A stretch of DNA of 64,000 bases from Punica granatum (taxonomy: Eukaryota; Streptophyta; Magnoliopsida; Myrtales; Lythraceae), in contig NC_045129.1 of the NCBI RefSeq assembly GCF_007655135.1, positions 9,052,001 to 9,116,000 on the forward strand, written 5' to 3'. Positions 47,110 to 59,600 of this stretch are shown here, one piece after another (the stretch's first letter is position 1; each line of letters opens with the position of its first letter). The notes below the pieces were generated by a model. That model had not been told where the DNA came from. It saw nothing but the letters and a program-made list of their open reading frames with translations, and made no database searches. Made by a program: the position numbers and the translations under genes.

Positions 47110-50100
47110 CAAGTTCAAAGTGTCAAGTTAAGAAGAAAATAAATGAAACCACCATGGATGAAGAATTAAAACAAAAAATCTCATCCATAATCTCCAAAAA
47201 TGAGTCTTCGAAAATTGAAGAAACTAGTTCAGACAAGTCTGAATACCTACACGAAATCTGTAAACAGTCTATTAACGTAATCTCAAAAGAAGAAAGGGAA
47301 ATTTTAGAAAAGGTAGAAGAATTAGAAAACCCTAGAGAAAAATTAGTAGTTTTAATGAAATTTAGAAAAATGCTTTTAGAAGAAGAAGAGAAACTCAAAA
47401 GGAACGTAGTTACATATAGTCTCAAAATATATTTGAAACAATCAGGCATAAAAGCAAACCAGTTACACTTCAAGATTTGCAAAGTGAAATCAATGAAATT
47501 AAAAGACAGATCACATAATGAAAAAGATAAAATTTTGAAATAAAACAGCTACTTACTTTTGAAAACATGAAAGAAGAAAAAACCCAAGAAAACATGACAG
47601 AAGATGCTAGTAAATCACCGGGATAATTTCTCAGTAGGAATGTTATCTCTAAAATGCCAATACAAAATGACATGTAAAGGTTAAAGTAGTAATTGGCGCA
47701 GATTTTAAGCTAGAATTGTTTACGAGAAGGAATAATACCTACTAAGTACAAAGAAAAAACTATTGAAAGGTTACACAGTGCAAACGGATCAAACCACTAT
47801 TCCAAATATTACAAAAAACTCCTGCTTGGAATGATAAAATGACGGAAGCCATAAGGATTATTAAAGAAAAGGTAAATCATCTTCCATGCTTAGGATTTAT
47901 CCTAAGACTAGTCTCATTGTAGAAATGGATGCATCATATATAGGATACGGAGGAATTTTAAAGCAAAAGCTTGACAATGAATTAATTGTAAGGTTTTATT
48001 CCGGGATATGGACAGAGCCACAAGAAAATTATTCTATAGTTAAGAAAGAGATTTTATCAATTGTTTTATGTATTTTAAAATTTCAAGATGACTTATATAA
48101 TAACATGTTTTTATTAAGGATTGATTGCAAAATTGCGAAAGAAATATTGCAAAAGATGTTCGAATTTTAGTTTTTAAACAAATTTTCGCAAGATGGCAAG
48201 CAAGTCTATCTTGTTTTAGTTTTGAAATTGAGTTTATGAAAGGAGAATCTAATTCATTACTAGATTTTCTTACAAGAGAATTTCTATAAAGAAAATATCT
48301 ATTACGAAAGGATCACCCAAGACTGAAAAATCTTACGCAAGGAAATCACGCAGTCTCTCTATCATGACTCCTTTTTCATCTCCATTACTCTATTCTCAAT
48401 ATAGGTCTCCTAGGTTGGTTTCTCCATCCACCTTCAGACTCATGACCACATTAGGAACAGGCCTGTTTGGATTTCCAAACACCAAATTTTAACTTTAACT
48501 TTAACTTAACACACTACACAACAAAAAGATACATTTCTCAAGTCAAAAATTTTAACTTTAACTCAACACACTACACAACAAAAACACACGTTTCCCAAGT
48601 CAAATTTATAATCACATTTCATTTGTCATTTTCCACAATCAAAATCAAAATCAAAATTAAAGTTACTTTAACTCTGAATCCAAACGCACCCTCATATTCT
48701 CCTTCAGCTCTAACTTTCCCTTTCCATTATCCTTCTCCTTCTACTCCCTCTCCTTGCGAAGGGCCTTCTTCTTTTACCTTTGCCCAAATAATTAATCCCG
48801 AAGTCAAAAATATGAAAGGATTTATAGTTAATGTAGCCGTTCATCTATGTCCTATAGAGTCAAAATTCGAAAGTCTTCCTCCTTACAAAATTGCAGAAAA
48901 GATCTATCCCAAAGATTTTAATTTTTCAGTTGATGGTGGAAAAATCAGGGAATTTTATGAATACATTTTAGTTGATACCGATTCAATTCACATCACGGAA
49001 GTACCGGACACGAATAATCCCGACAAGATTTTATATTGTAAATCCAAAATCATGAAAATATTTTTCCCTTATGACTGGAACACTCCTCTCACCACTTCAC
49101 GATAGTTCTCTCAACCCTATTCTCCTCAAATGAATGATTACGCAGATTATGTTACTGCTTGGAGTCGAGCCTTTCTCTACTCTAGCTTTGCCCATACCTA
49201 ATTTTTTCATTTTGGTGTTAGATATGAAAAAATTTCGAGATGGTTCTACAATTGGTGGGATTTTCACGGGGCTATCTCAGAAATTCTGCCACCCAAAACT
49301 TACGAAGGATGGAAAATATTTAGAGACAAAATCACAATTGAACGAGGAACCCTCAAGTCCAAAGGACTTCATTTTTTTTGCTTAATTTTTAGTTCCATAG
49401 AATTTCAAAATCGAAGGAATCTCCCCAAAAGAATGCCCATGAATCATGAAAGGTGTGTTCATCTCTAGACTCATTAGACAATCTAAAGTCAAATGATGGC
49501 CAAGTTGTAAAGAAGACCAGGCCTGTCCGCAAGCGGTTCAAAGATGGATTGATAAACAAAAGACGCCTTTGTTGGATGTCATGAAAAATTCAAAATTTTC
49601 GCATATGAAAGCTTAGATGCTAGCCAATTTATACAAGGCCGGCTCCATCATAAAAATGCAAGCTCAAGTTCAGAAAATTCATTTTATGTGTAGTCCAGAA
49701 GGTTTAGTCTCTGGGTCCGCAAACTCGCCAAATGACCCATTTCTGGACTCTCGAATTCCCTTTGAGTTGTAATCCAAAAGAAGACACGACTAAAGCGAGA
49801 CAAGTGATGTAAAGCAGCAAGATTCCTTGCCAACGGTAGACCATTATTTATTTCATTGTTCAAAGGACAATAATGTATTAGCTTTTAATTAAGTCCATAA
49901 GCATGTAAAGTAAGAAATAGTGTAGGTTATCAAGGGTAGACGAAAGAGGGCATCACCAAAACATCCTGAAATCCTTTGTTAAAATTCCAAAGTTAGCTAT
50001 GCTCAAAGCTTGTATCTCTCTTCCACGAATGTGTATTCCCGCTTCCTCAGCTCTATACAAAATATATCATTGACAAAATAAAGAAAGATTTGTAAGTATT
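47110..50100 (+). mobile_element. Degenerate endogenous pararetrovirus (Caulimoviridae-like)
   Basis: Plus-strand relics follow one another in genome-like order, all broken. 47154-47543 is a Lys/Glu-rich coiled-coil frame that shifts frame near its end. 47700-47800 has short retropepsin-like pieces. 47886-48170 is a clear RNase H domain (LIVEMDASYIGYGGILKQ, NYSIVKKEILSIVLCILKFQ, LLRIDCKIAKEIL) that then shifts frame. 48700-49385 is a Trp/Tyr-rich downstream frame with stops, of a kind often seen beside such polymerases. 49790-50100 may be a leader/promoter region with AATAAA near 50080. The reverse transcriptase core between protease and RNase H is missing. A MITE sits at 48460-48691. The genus is not resolved; it cannot be infectious or coding as it stands. 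Confidence 0.75.
48460..48691. mobile_element. MITE of family M1 inserted in the pararetrovirus relic
   Basis: Ends GGCCTGTTTGGATTTCCAAA and, from the right in reverse complement, GGGTGCGTTTGGATTCAGAG followed by TTAAAGTAACTTTAATTTTG, which match the element at 28061-28246 in opposite orientation. Internal halves repeat 'ttaactttaact..aacacactacacaacaaaaa'. Flanking ACA/TCA may be an imperfect 3-bp target duplication. The first part of a 212-codon frame at 48467-49105 is this MITE, not virus. Confidence 0.7.
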
Positions 50101-53100
50101 GCTATTACTCAAAATTATCTTTTACTATATCTTATTAGTTTGAGATGAATTATTATTAGAAAATAAGATACAAAATGTTTTGTTGAATAGATATTCCAAA
50201 GAATCGAAAGATTAAGATTTGAACTTGATCGTTTATTTATGATTCTGAGACATTCCTGTAACGAAAATATTGCTTTAAATAACAAAGCTATTTTTAATCT
50301 TATGGATAGAAAGATTAGAATGATAGTGGATACAAAGAGGAAACATGAAGAAACTAGGCGATCAATCGGTGCTTGCATTTGTTAGAATTGCAGTCATTGC
50401 ATATATCATATCACACTCTTATAAAACAAGCAGTCTTATAAAACAAAAATGAATGATTTTGAGATCTCAATGAATAGAATAGTTATAAAATTATAAAATT
50501 GGTATAAAAACATAATGATATTTTACAATTTTATGTTGATTTTATCATGCAAGTTTTTTAGGGTATTTATTCGATAATCATGAACTTAATCGAAAACTAA
50601 TTGAGACAATGATGAATGCCTTCCATGAAGAGAGAGAAAGATTGAGAATTGCAAGCGTAGAAAATGAGAGTCAAGAAAGTGAAAAGTATTAGAAGTCAAG
50701 AAAATGAAAGTATAAATAGTGATTGGTTTCAAGGAGACGATGACCCTGAAGCATGAATGATAATAATTTTATTAGGAGAAATGGGTTATAATCAAAAGAT
50801 TAAATTTTAATGGATCATTTAAATGTAGATATGTACAACATAAACGAATGGGTAAAATATGTCAAATTGTTGAGAGAGATAATAAATAAATTAGAAAGTC
50901 TAAAAAATTCATAAGATTTATCAAATGCAATTTGAAAGAGGTCACGAGTTAAATACCTACAAAGAACAATTAAAGCAAGAATTATTTTACTTATTTATGT
51001 TAATTAAAAATAAGCAACAAATAATAGAGAATGAAGGTACAAATGAATTATATTATATTACATTTTATTATATTTTATTACATTACATTATGTTATATTA
51101 TTATTATTTTGTTATATTATTTTATATTATTATTATTACTTACTTAATTCATGCTTAGACAATGTATATATTTACATTAATTTATTCGTACTTTTTAAAA
51201 GATAAATAAGAAACTCGAGCGTATGAAAAAAGAATGTACTCTACTAGAGAATTAATGATTTCGATTTGTATAAGTGATGTATATATTTACATTAATTTAT
51301 TCATAGTTTTTAAAAAATAAAAAATATACTCGATGGTATGAAAAAAGAACGTACTCTCTGCCAAAATTTCTAAAATGCTTCCGGTTTATATAGATATAGA
51401 TATAGATATGTGGGACAAATGATCGCCCAAACCTTCATCCTTAACACCTGAACATCGATATGATTTATGTTCCTACCTCTGATGTCTATTGCCGCCGCTC
51501 AAGACAATGTATCCACTATCCACTCTTGATAATGTTAATGTTATATGCATAGTCTATCGGCACCCTCTTCCAGATTCCGGCCCCTTCCCCGGCCACCACG
51601 TCGCTCTCTTTGATCAAGTGAACCACTCTTGCCTACCACGCCTTCTGCACCTCATCTACTCACGGTCATGAGCGTTGTCATCATCATTCTCTAGCCCATG
51701 CATATCCTCTCTTACAAACTCCACCAGTCTCTCGGCAAGCATTCTCTCTCGAATGCCTCATGCTCATTCCTCACGTCAGTGTGTCCATACCTGCAACGAC
51801 CGACATGCATGGGAACAAGAGATGTAGATTAAGGGAGTGAAATTTTATATGAGCAAATAGAAGGCCAAATGTTCAAGCTGAAGAGCATTTATTTATTTAT
51901 TTATTTGTTAATCTTTCAGTAAATCGACTGCGAGTGCTTTATATATATATTTGTACATTTAAGAATTTCTTCAACTATTTTTTCTAGACTCATATCAATC
52001 ATCTGTACTACTTTCAAAAGGGATATGTCTTCTTGGTCTAATATTCGGTTTCTCAAAATGTCCTTCTAATTCGATTAAAAAATATGAGTCGTTGGATATA
52101 AGGTCAGTTTTGTATAAAAGTTCTCCTTTTTCTCCATCCCTCTCTCACTTCTCTACTACCTGCATAACTTCTTCACATTTCAGGTTTTTATAATTGTTTA
52201 ATAAATTTAACTCTCAAGATCAAGTTTTTAAATTTCGACGAGGCATATACTGTTCTGAGTAATTAAGATCGATAAGAAAATTACAATGGATTGTAAAAAT
52301 TGAACTTCGGTAAAAAATATTATTTAATGAATTTTGCGCATAGCGTGGGTCTACACCTAGTTCTTATGTATGTTCGTCTCTAACTGAATACGCAACTAGG
52401 GGCGGATCTATATGGGAGTTAATGGGGTCAATGACACCATTTATTTTTAAGAAATTAAATGCAAGTATTAAAATTAGCGAGCAATTTGACTAAATAAATA
52501 GACCAAATAAATGGTACAAAATATAATTAAGACCCCACTTCTTCTCCTACACTTAAAAAAATGAAAACGAAATTTGAATCGATCACAAAAATTGACCATC
52601 GATTCTCTGTTGAGATAGACCTATATTTTGTTTTTGTTTTTGTTTTTTATGTTTCATTCCCTCCCATACTCTCTTTTACTAGAAGAGTAATAAAAAGAAT
52701 ATGGACTCGTTTAAATTATTCTTAATCTCAAATCTTACATCTCATCAGTATCTCTCGAGGTATTACATATTTTGTATTTTTGATTGCTAAACAGTTAAAA
52801 CCCATTTTCAATGGTTAAATACCACAAGACTAACAAATACATGAACAAACATATATGTGTACACATAAATATGTACCCAAAGTAATATTAAATATCATTG
52901 ATGATGGAAAAGTGAATTTTGTTATTTTGATGTGAGCACACATGGGCAAAGTCAATCTTTGTAACCAATCAAACACGCGACATGCGCACATCAAAAAGGG
53001 TCATGTGACATGTGTACACATATGCTAGTAGCAAAATATTATCTTTGTAATTCTGCGCTAAACATACACGCATCAAAGGGGGCCTTTCATTAGTTAAGCC

Positions 53101-53351
53101 GAAAATCCATGCATTAAGAGGAATCGGGCATTATATAGAGAGAAATAAATTGGTGCCAATCACATGGATTTGAAAAGTTCTTAATTCAATTTGGAGACGG
53201 CCACCGAGCAAAAGAGAAAATGTTAAGGATTGAGCAATAAAAAAGGATGAAATACTTCAAAATCACAAATAAACCCTTCTGGATATATAATCCTCAAGCA
53301 GACATCGAGTACCTACATTATCTGATACTTCATCGAGCAAAGCATGCATAC
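50101..53351. other. Intergenic, no gene seen
   Basis: Very AT-rich. 50500-50950 could be further decayed pararetrovirus sequence but carries no motif I recognise. 51163-51240 and 51280-51357 form a direct duplication. A GTTTTT repeat lies at 52624-52648. A possible hAT-like left end (AGGGGCGGATCTATATGGGA, 52397-52416) has no visible partner. Confidence 0.5.
51163..51357. repeat. Direct duplication of a ~78-bp segment
   Basis: 'tgtatatatttacattaatttattcgt' to 'gtatgaaaaaagaatgtactc' (51163-51240) is repeated with about 85-90% identity at 51280-51357, with about 40 unrelated bases between. Confidence 0.65.
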
Positions 53352-53354
53352 TTA

Positions 53355-53660
53355 GAGTGCGTTTGGATTGAGAGTTGAGTTGAGTTGAGTTTTGATTTTA
53401 ATTGGTTTGTAATGATTGTATTGTTGAATTATGAGAAAAAGTGTGAAAAAGTAAAAAATAATTGAGAGAAAATAATGATTAAGTAATGATTGTGTTATTG
53501 AATTGTGAAAAAGTAATGAATAGTTGAGAGAATTTAATATTAAAAATTGAATTGAATGGTTAAAAATATTTAAAAAATAAAAAAAGTAATGATTGTGATG
53601 TTGAATTGAAGATAAGAGGAGTTGAATTGAGTTGAATTGAACATTGTTTATAACACACCC
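53355..53660. mobile_element. Tourist-like MITE with TTA target-site duplication
   Basis: 306-bp element starting GAGTGCGTTTGGATTGAGAG and ending in ATAACACACCC, flanked by TTA at 53352-53354 and 53661-53663. The subterminal 'gagttgagttgagttg' and 'gagttgaattgagttgaat' mirror loosely, and internal 'aagtaatgattgtg' blocks repeat. End sequence and TTA duplication fit PIF/Harbinger-derived (Tourist) MITEs. Confidence 0.7.
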
Positions 53661-53663
53661 TTA

Positions 53664-54599
53664 ATCTTTGGCATATGCTAAATCAAGTATATTATGGTCC
53701 TTCCTTCACTGGGCTTTTTTTCACGACATTGCAAGCCTATATCGAGCATGCAAGCACACCCACCTCAAGAGGAGGCCTAGCTACCCGACTAACATCCTAA
53801 ACCAGTTCTTTGATTGATGAAATTTAATAAAATAGTAGGATGATCATAGTACTCCCTCCCAGTATTTAGAACTCATACCAATTATTCTTAGAGGTGAGAA
53901 TGCCATCATAAACCTGGGATGGACGTCGGTCTCTTCGAGTTGGGCATGACTTTGCCAAACTTGTCCTCAAGTTCAACCCTCCCTTGATCTTTTTTTTTTT
54001 TAATCTCCTGATGAGTACTCCTCATCTCATCTTGCTTGTAAATTCCAGCTCATTAACTCATCTCGTCCTGATCATCCTCATTTTGCTTGCCTCATCTTGC
54101 TGGTCAATTATATTCCACCTCATGAAGCTCATCTCTCCCTTCATATACAAGAGAATCATCACAAGAATTTCGAAGAATTGGTGATTTTACTGAACCTCTA
54201 AAATGCCTGCGGCTGTCCATCCATAATCTATTTTTCAACAGACAATTTTTCAATCGAGCCAGAAAAAAAATTTCAATTAATCCTCCTATCATCAACCGTA
54301 AGCACTAGACGATGGACAATTGCAAAACGACACCTAGTTATGAGACGGAATAGAACTGATCTGAATGATGATTCAAAACAATTAATAGGCGAGCCAAGTT
54401 CTAAAACCAAATTTCATAATTAACCAATCCTTTATGAAGCTGAAAGAGCTAGCCCCATTTCAACAACATAGTCCAGCAAGACGAATCATCATCAATTAAA
54501 ATAAAATAGCAAGAAATTCGATACATCGAAGCCCGCATTTTAAGATAACAGATTAGCAAAATTAAGTACCACTTAGCAGGTTTTTCACAATTATTCCAA

Positions 54600-54640
<41 letters not shown>

Positions 54641-55090
54641 GGAGCTCGTGAATAATTATTTTCACAAAAATAAAATATGTACTAAATCGCTTATCCTAGA
54701 CCAATTAAACCCCCTTTTACTTCAATAAATAGAACCAGATTATGACCATTTGCTCAATCAAATATGACCATTGCCCAATCAAATAAGCTGCATGCAAAGT
54801 TAATTACCTGGGCAAAATCAAGAGGTAATTCTATTTAAGGGATGAAGGTATAGTAAAATTAAGTGAAGTTCTAGTGATACTGTTATGAATTTTCCGAATT
54901 CCTTAAGTTTCAAACCCAGATTTGAAGAGATTTAACCTATAGCAAGTTCGAAGAATTAAAGAAGCGAGGGGCAATTATCTGATCGGCAGAATTTGATCAA
55001 AGGAAGATCATTTGAGGAGCATATTTGCCCAAATAATATTTCAGGTTTCATGCCCTAGACAGACCAGTCATGAATTGATTTATCGCAATA
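53664..55090. other. Intergenic, no gene seen
   Basis: No supported gene. Holds (TA)n at 54604-54639. Confidence 0.55.
54604..54639. repeat. (TA)n microsatellite
   Basis: About 17 TA units. Confidence 0.85.
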
Positions 55091-55094
55091 ATCA

Positions 55095-55553
55095 AAGAAG
55101 GTTTTACGGTTTAGGATTTTAGGGTTTCAGGATTTAGGGATCCAGGGTTTAGTGTTTCAAGATTTAGGGTTTTAAGGTTTCAAGATTTAGGGTTTCAAGG
55201 TTTAAAGTTTTAGGGTTATAGGATTTTGCGATCGGAATTTGTTATTTTATCATTGGATTTATTTGATAGGAGATATGTATTTAATGTTATCAGATTTATT
55301 TGGTAAGAGAGGATTAAGGGTATATTAGGTACTATAAAATTAAAATAATTGCTTTGATGAGATCCCGTTTTAATATGGTAATATTGATTTCCTTATCATA
55401 TGCCTTTAGGGAATTGAATGTAAAAACTCTTATTAAATTATTTTCTATTCTATGCCCTTATCACATAATCTCAAGCATTTTTAGGGTTTTTGGGTTTAAG
55501 GGTTTTGGGTTTTAGTGTTTTTAGGGTTTTAGGGTTTTAAGGTTTTATGATTA
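55095..55553 (+). repeat. Degenerate telomere-like (TTTAGGG) clusters
   Basis: Two clusters (about 55095-55215 and 55483-55550) are built of TTTAGGG-like units such as 'ggatttagggatccagggtttag' and 'tttttagggttttagggttt', all in the same orientation, separated by about 270 bp of ordinary AT-rich DNA. The units are too irregular for a real telomere array. They look like an interstitial telomere-like repeat upstream of the LeuRS copy. Confidence 0.65.
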
Positions 55554-55799
55554 CCTATAATATTCTAGAAAATATATTATCTCTTTGCAAAATCATATAT
55601 GGATAGAAAAATCCTGTGTAGATGATTTGAATCCTATTAGAAATGATAGAGATTATATTGTAAAAGGAAATTATAATTAATTAGGTAATATAGAATAAGG
55701 GTAAATTAGGCACACAAAAAAAAAGAATTTGGAATGACTGATTTGGAGTTTACAATTGGTAGTTTGGGTTTGCTTATGTCATGTAGAATAGACGAACCC

Positions 55800-56497
55800 T
55801 GTCATTTATTAGTTTGCAAAAATAGCCGCTTCTCTTGTTGGAGGAGGGAATGCTTACGAAGGTATTGCCGCTTCACTTCTCCAGGCCAAGGTCGAGGCCG
55901 AGGGGGAGGCTTTCGGCCGTGCCCCCTATCTCCGTCGTCTTCCTCCAGCGGTAAATATGCACTACTCACTTCCCTAGCTCCCTTAATGCATCGCGCCACT
56001 GAAGCGAGGGGGAAAAAGAGTTGGACCTTCTTGTCATCCAGTCTGAGGTTGATGTAAATTGTATCTCTTTTGCGGGCTAGGCGGGTAGGTCTGGTTTCCA
56101 GATATTTGGATCTTCTCGAGTTGTTAGAATAGGAACTGCCATCGAATCGAGGATGGAGATTTGCATCCATGCGTTCAAAGTTGTCTGCTTTGTTGTTTAG
56201 GTATATAATCTGGCGAAAGCGTCGACTAGCAACTACCGATTCACTCCTCCTCCCCCTCCTAGCTATTCACTGTAAGATGATAAATTTGCATGTTTATTCT
56301 TCCCTCGTGAAAAGCCAACTATGGTTTGAGCTTCAATTCCTAAGAAAGCAAGCAGATGCTGCACATGTTCAGTAAAGTGGGTAATACACTGCGGTGCTGC
56401 GGGGGTTGGTTTCATAGTACTGGCGTTGTAAATCAATATTTTCCTCTAACGTATACAAATCTAATGGTTTTCATCACCTTGTATTCATTCTCTGCAG
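55800..56497 (+). other. GC-richer 5' flank, possible leader exon and intron of the LeuRS copy
   Basis: 55800-56270 is GC-richer than its surroundings and could be a transcribed leader. A possible donor (CACT then GTAAGA) lies near 56270, and a good pyrimidine tract with CTCTGCAG ends at 56497, just before the LeuRS-coding sequence. A minus-strand frame of 122 codons (55802-56170) is basic, has no recognised domain and I do not call it a gene. Confidence 0.35.
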
Positions 56498-56668
56498 TTA
56501 CAGTCAGTTGGCCGGGGCTGGGAAGAACTTTGCTGGAAGGGACCGTCTGTTGGAAATTGAGGCCACAGTTAGACCTGGTGGACGGAAAATGATGTTTTCA
56601 GGGCTGATGCTGGTGAGAAGCCTCCTCAACCAGGGGAGAAGTTCTTTGGAAACTTCCCATACCCTTAT
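56498..56668 (+). pseudogene. Broken N-terminal part of the leucyl-tRNA synthetase copy
   Basis: After the acceptor at 56497 the sequence encodes the known start of plant cytosolic LeuRS (AGAGKNFAGRDRLLEIEATV), but the expected ATG codon is TTG at 56508-56510. Around 56571-56575 five bases stand where six are expected, so the continuation (WW, then DVFRADAGEKPPQPGEKFFG) is in another frame. In the downstream frame a TAG at 56570-56572 closes the way back. The normal start and the first ~55 codons therefore cannot be translated with the rest. A sequencing error could explain the 1-base gap but would not restore the ATG. Confidence 0.8.
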
Positions 56669-59600
56669 ATGAATGGGTATTTGCACCTGGGGCATGCCTT
56701 CTCGTTTTCAAAGCTTGAATTTGCAGCTGCCTTTCATAGGCTTCGAGGGGCGAATGTGTTGTTGCCATTTGCTTTTCACTGCACCGGCATGCCAATCAAG
56801 GTAGCCGCTGATAAGCTGGCTCGGGAAGCCCAACAGCTTGGTGATCCTCCAGCTTCTTTTCCCAAAAAGGAGGAGGAGCAAGTGAACCAAGAGGCAGACG
56901 CGTCGGATGATACTGCTTATGAGCCGTGGTTACAGGATAACTTCAAGGGAAAGAAGTCTAAGGCTGCTGCAAAATCAGGTGGGCAGTTGTACCAATGGGA
57001 GATTATGAGAAGTGTCGGCCTCTCTGACAGTGACATATCAAGGCTTCAAAACCCACGTAACTGGTTGACCTTCTTTCCTCCTCTGGCCATGGATGATCTC
57101 AAGGCTTTTGGCTTAGGTTGTGACTGGAGGCGTTCCTTCATTACTACGGATGCGAACCCTTTCTATGATTCATTTGTGAGGTGGCAGATGAGGAAGCTGA
57201 AATCTATGGGGAAGATTGTTAAAGATGTCCGATACACAATATACTCTCCTTTAGATGGTCAGCCTTGCGGCGATCATGACCGGACAAGTGGAGAAGGGGT
57301 TCGGCCTCAGGATTACACTCTCATCAAGATGGAAGTGGTCCCGCCTTTTCCTCCAAAGATGGGGGTTTTGGATGGCAAGAAAGTGTGTTTGGCTGCTGCT
57401 ACTTTGAGACCGGAGACGATGTATGGGCAGACGAATGCTTGGGTATTGCCTGAGGGCCAATACGGAGCCTTTGAGGTTAATGAAACCGAAGTGTTCATCA
57501 TTTCACATCGGGCTGCCCGTAACCTTGCATATCAGGGGTTCTCAAAGATCCCTGAGAAGCCTAGTTGCTTATTGGAGCTGACCGGTTATGATCTGATCGG
57601 GCTTCCTTTGAAGTCCCCGCTGTCATTGAATGAGATTATTCATGCTCTTCCGATGATGACCATCCTGATGAACAAAGGTACCGGGATTGTGACTAGTGTA
57701 CCAAGTGATGTCCCCGATGACTACATCTCCCTGCATGTGTTGAAGACAAAACCAGCCCTTAGGGAGAAATTTGGTCTCAAGGATGAGTGGGTGTTGCCCT
57801 TTGAAATAATACCGATCATAAATATTCCCGAATTTGGTGATAAAGCAGCTGAGAAGGTCTGCAAGGACATGAAGATTGTCAGTCAGAAGGAGAAGGTGAA
57901 GCTTGCAGAAGCAAAGCGGAGGACATATTTGAAAGGGTTCAATGAAGGGACAATGATCGTGGGAGAATACACCGGTATGAAAGTCCAAGAAGCAAAGCAG
58001 CTGATCAGGAATTTGCTTATCGAGACAGGCCAAGCAATTATCTATAGCGAACCAGAGAAACGAGTCATATCAAGGTCTGGCGATGAATGCGTTGTGGCTT
58101 TGACAGATCAGTGGTTCATCACTTATGGGGAGCCCGAGTGGAAAAAGATGGCTGAGGAATGTGTTTCGAGCATGAATCTGTATTCTAATGGAACAAGACA
58201 CTGCTTTGAAGACTCATTGGACTCGCTTCATCAGTGGGCTTGCTCACGTTTATTCGGCCTCGGAACTTGTATCCCTTGGGATGAGCAGTTCCTTGCGGAC
58301 TCTCTCTCTGACTCCACCATCTACATGGCTTACTACACCATAGCCCACCTTCTTCATGATGGGGATCTGTATGGAAGGTCGACTTCATCATTAAAGCCCG
58401 AGCAGATGACTGATGAAGTCTGGGATTTTGTTTTCTGTGGCGGGCCACGCCCAGAATCCTCTGATATTCCTTGTTCTATCCTCAATAAGATGAAGCAGGA
58501 GTTTGAGTATTGGTACCCATTTGATCTGAGAGTTTCAGGCAAGGACCTGATTAAGAACCATCTGACTTTCTGCATATATAACCATACAGCAATCATGTCA
58601 AAGCACCACTGGCCTCGGGGCTTTAGGTGCAATGGTCACCTTATGCTGAATAATGAAAAGATGTCGAAGCAGACTGGGAACTTCAAGACCCTCCGTGAGG
58701 CTATCAAGGAATTCTCCGCCGATGCCACAAGATTTTCACTTGCTGATGCTGGTGACAGTATCGATGATGCCAACTTTGTGTCCGATACTGCCAATGCTGC
58801 GATCTTGCGACTCACCAAAGAACTGTCCTGGATGGAAGAAGTGATAGCTGCAGATTCTTCTTTGAGATCTGGCCCGCCGTCTACCTATGCGGACCGCGTG
58901 TTTGCAAATGAGATTAACATTGCAATTAAAATGACCGAGCAGCATTATCAGGATTGCATGTTCAGGGAAGCTCTTAAGACTGGATTTTATGATCTTCAAG
59001 CTGTGAGGGATGAGTACAGATTCTCGTGCGGTTCGGGAGTCATGAACCATGAGCTGGTGTGGCGCTTTATGGACGTACAGACGAGGCTTATCGCCCCTTT
59101 CTGCCCCCATTATGCAGAGTATGTTTGGCGGAAGCTCTTGAAGAGGGATGGCTTCGTGATTAAAGCAGGTTGGCCAGTTGCCGATTCTCCAGATCTGACC
59201 CTACAGAGAGCAAATAATTACCTAAAGAGCACAATTGTGTTGATGAGAAAGTTGCTCCAGAAGCAGCTGTCGCATTCGATGAAAGCAAATAAGGAGGGAG
59301 CCCCAGTTGCATCACTAACAGAAGAGAAGATTATGGGATTGATATATGTCAACGAGCAATTTGATGGCTGGAAAGCCGAGTGCTTTAGGATTCTGCAGCA
59401 GAAGTATAACAGGGAGACCCGATCTCTTGCACCAGACAGCGAGATACTTGAAGCTCTGAAGCAGGGCTGCATAGGTCAGTCAAGTGACTTCAAGGAAACC
59501 CAGATGCTGTGTTTGCCCTTCTTGAAATTCTTGAAGGACGAGATGATCGCTCCTGGTGTTCAAGCTCAGGATCTCAGGCTTCCGTTTGGAGAGATGGATG

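Noticed and set aside
48467..49105. 212-codon open frame as a single gene
   Set aside because: Its first third is the MITE at 48460-48691 and the rest is pararetrovirus sequence. The open frame is accidental.
55802..56170. 122-codon minus-strand frame as a gene
   Set aside because: Lies antisense in the GC-richer 5' flank of the LeuRS copy and shows no domain or conserved start.
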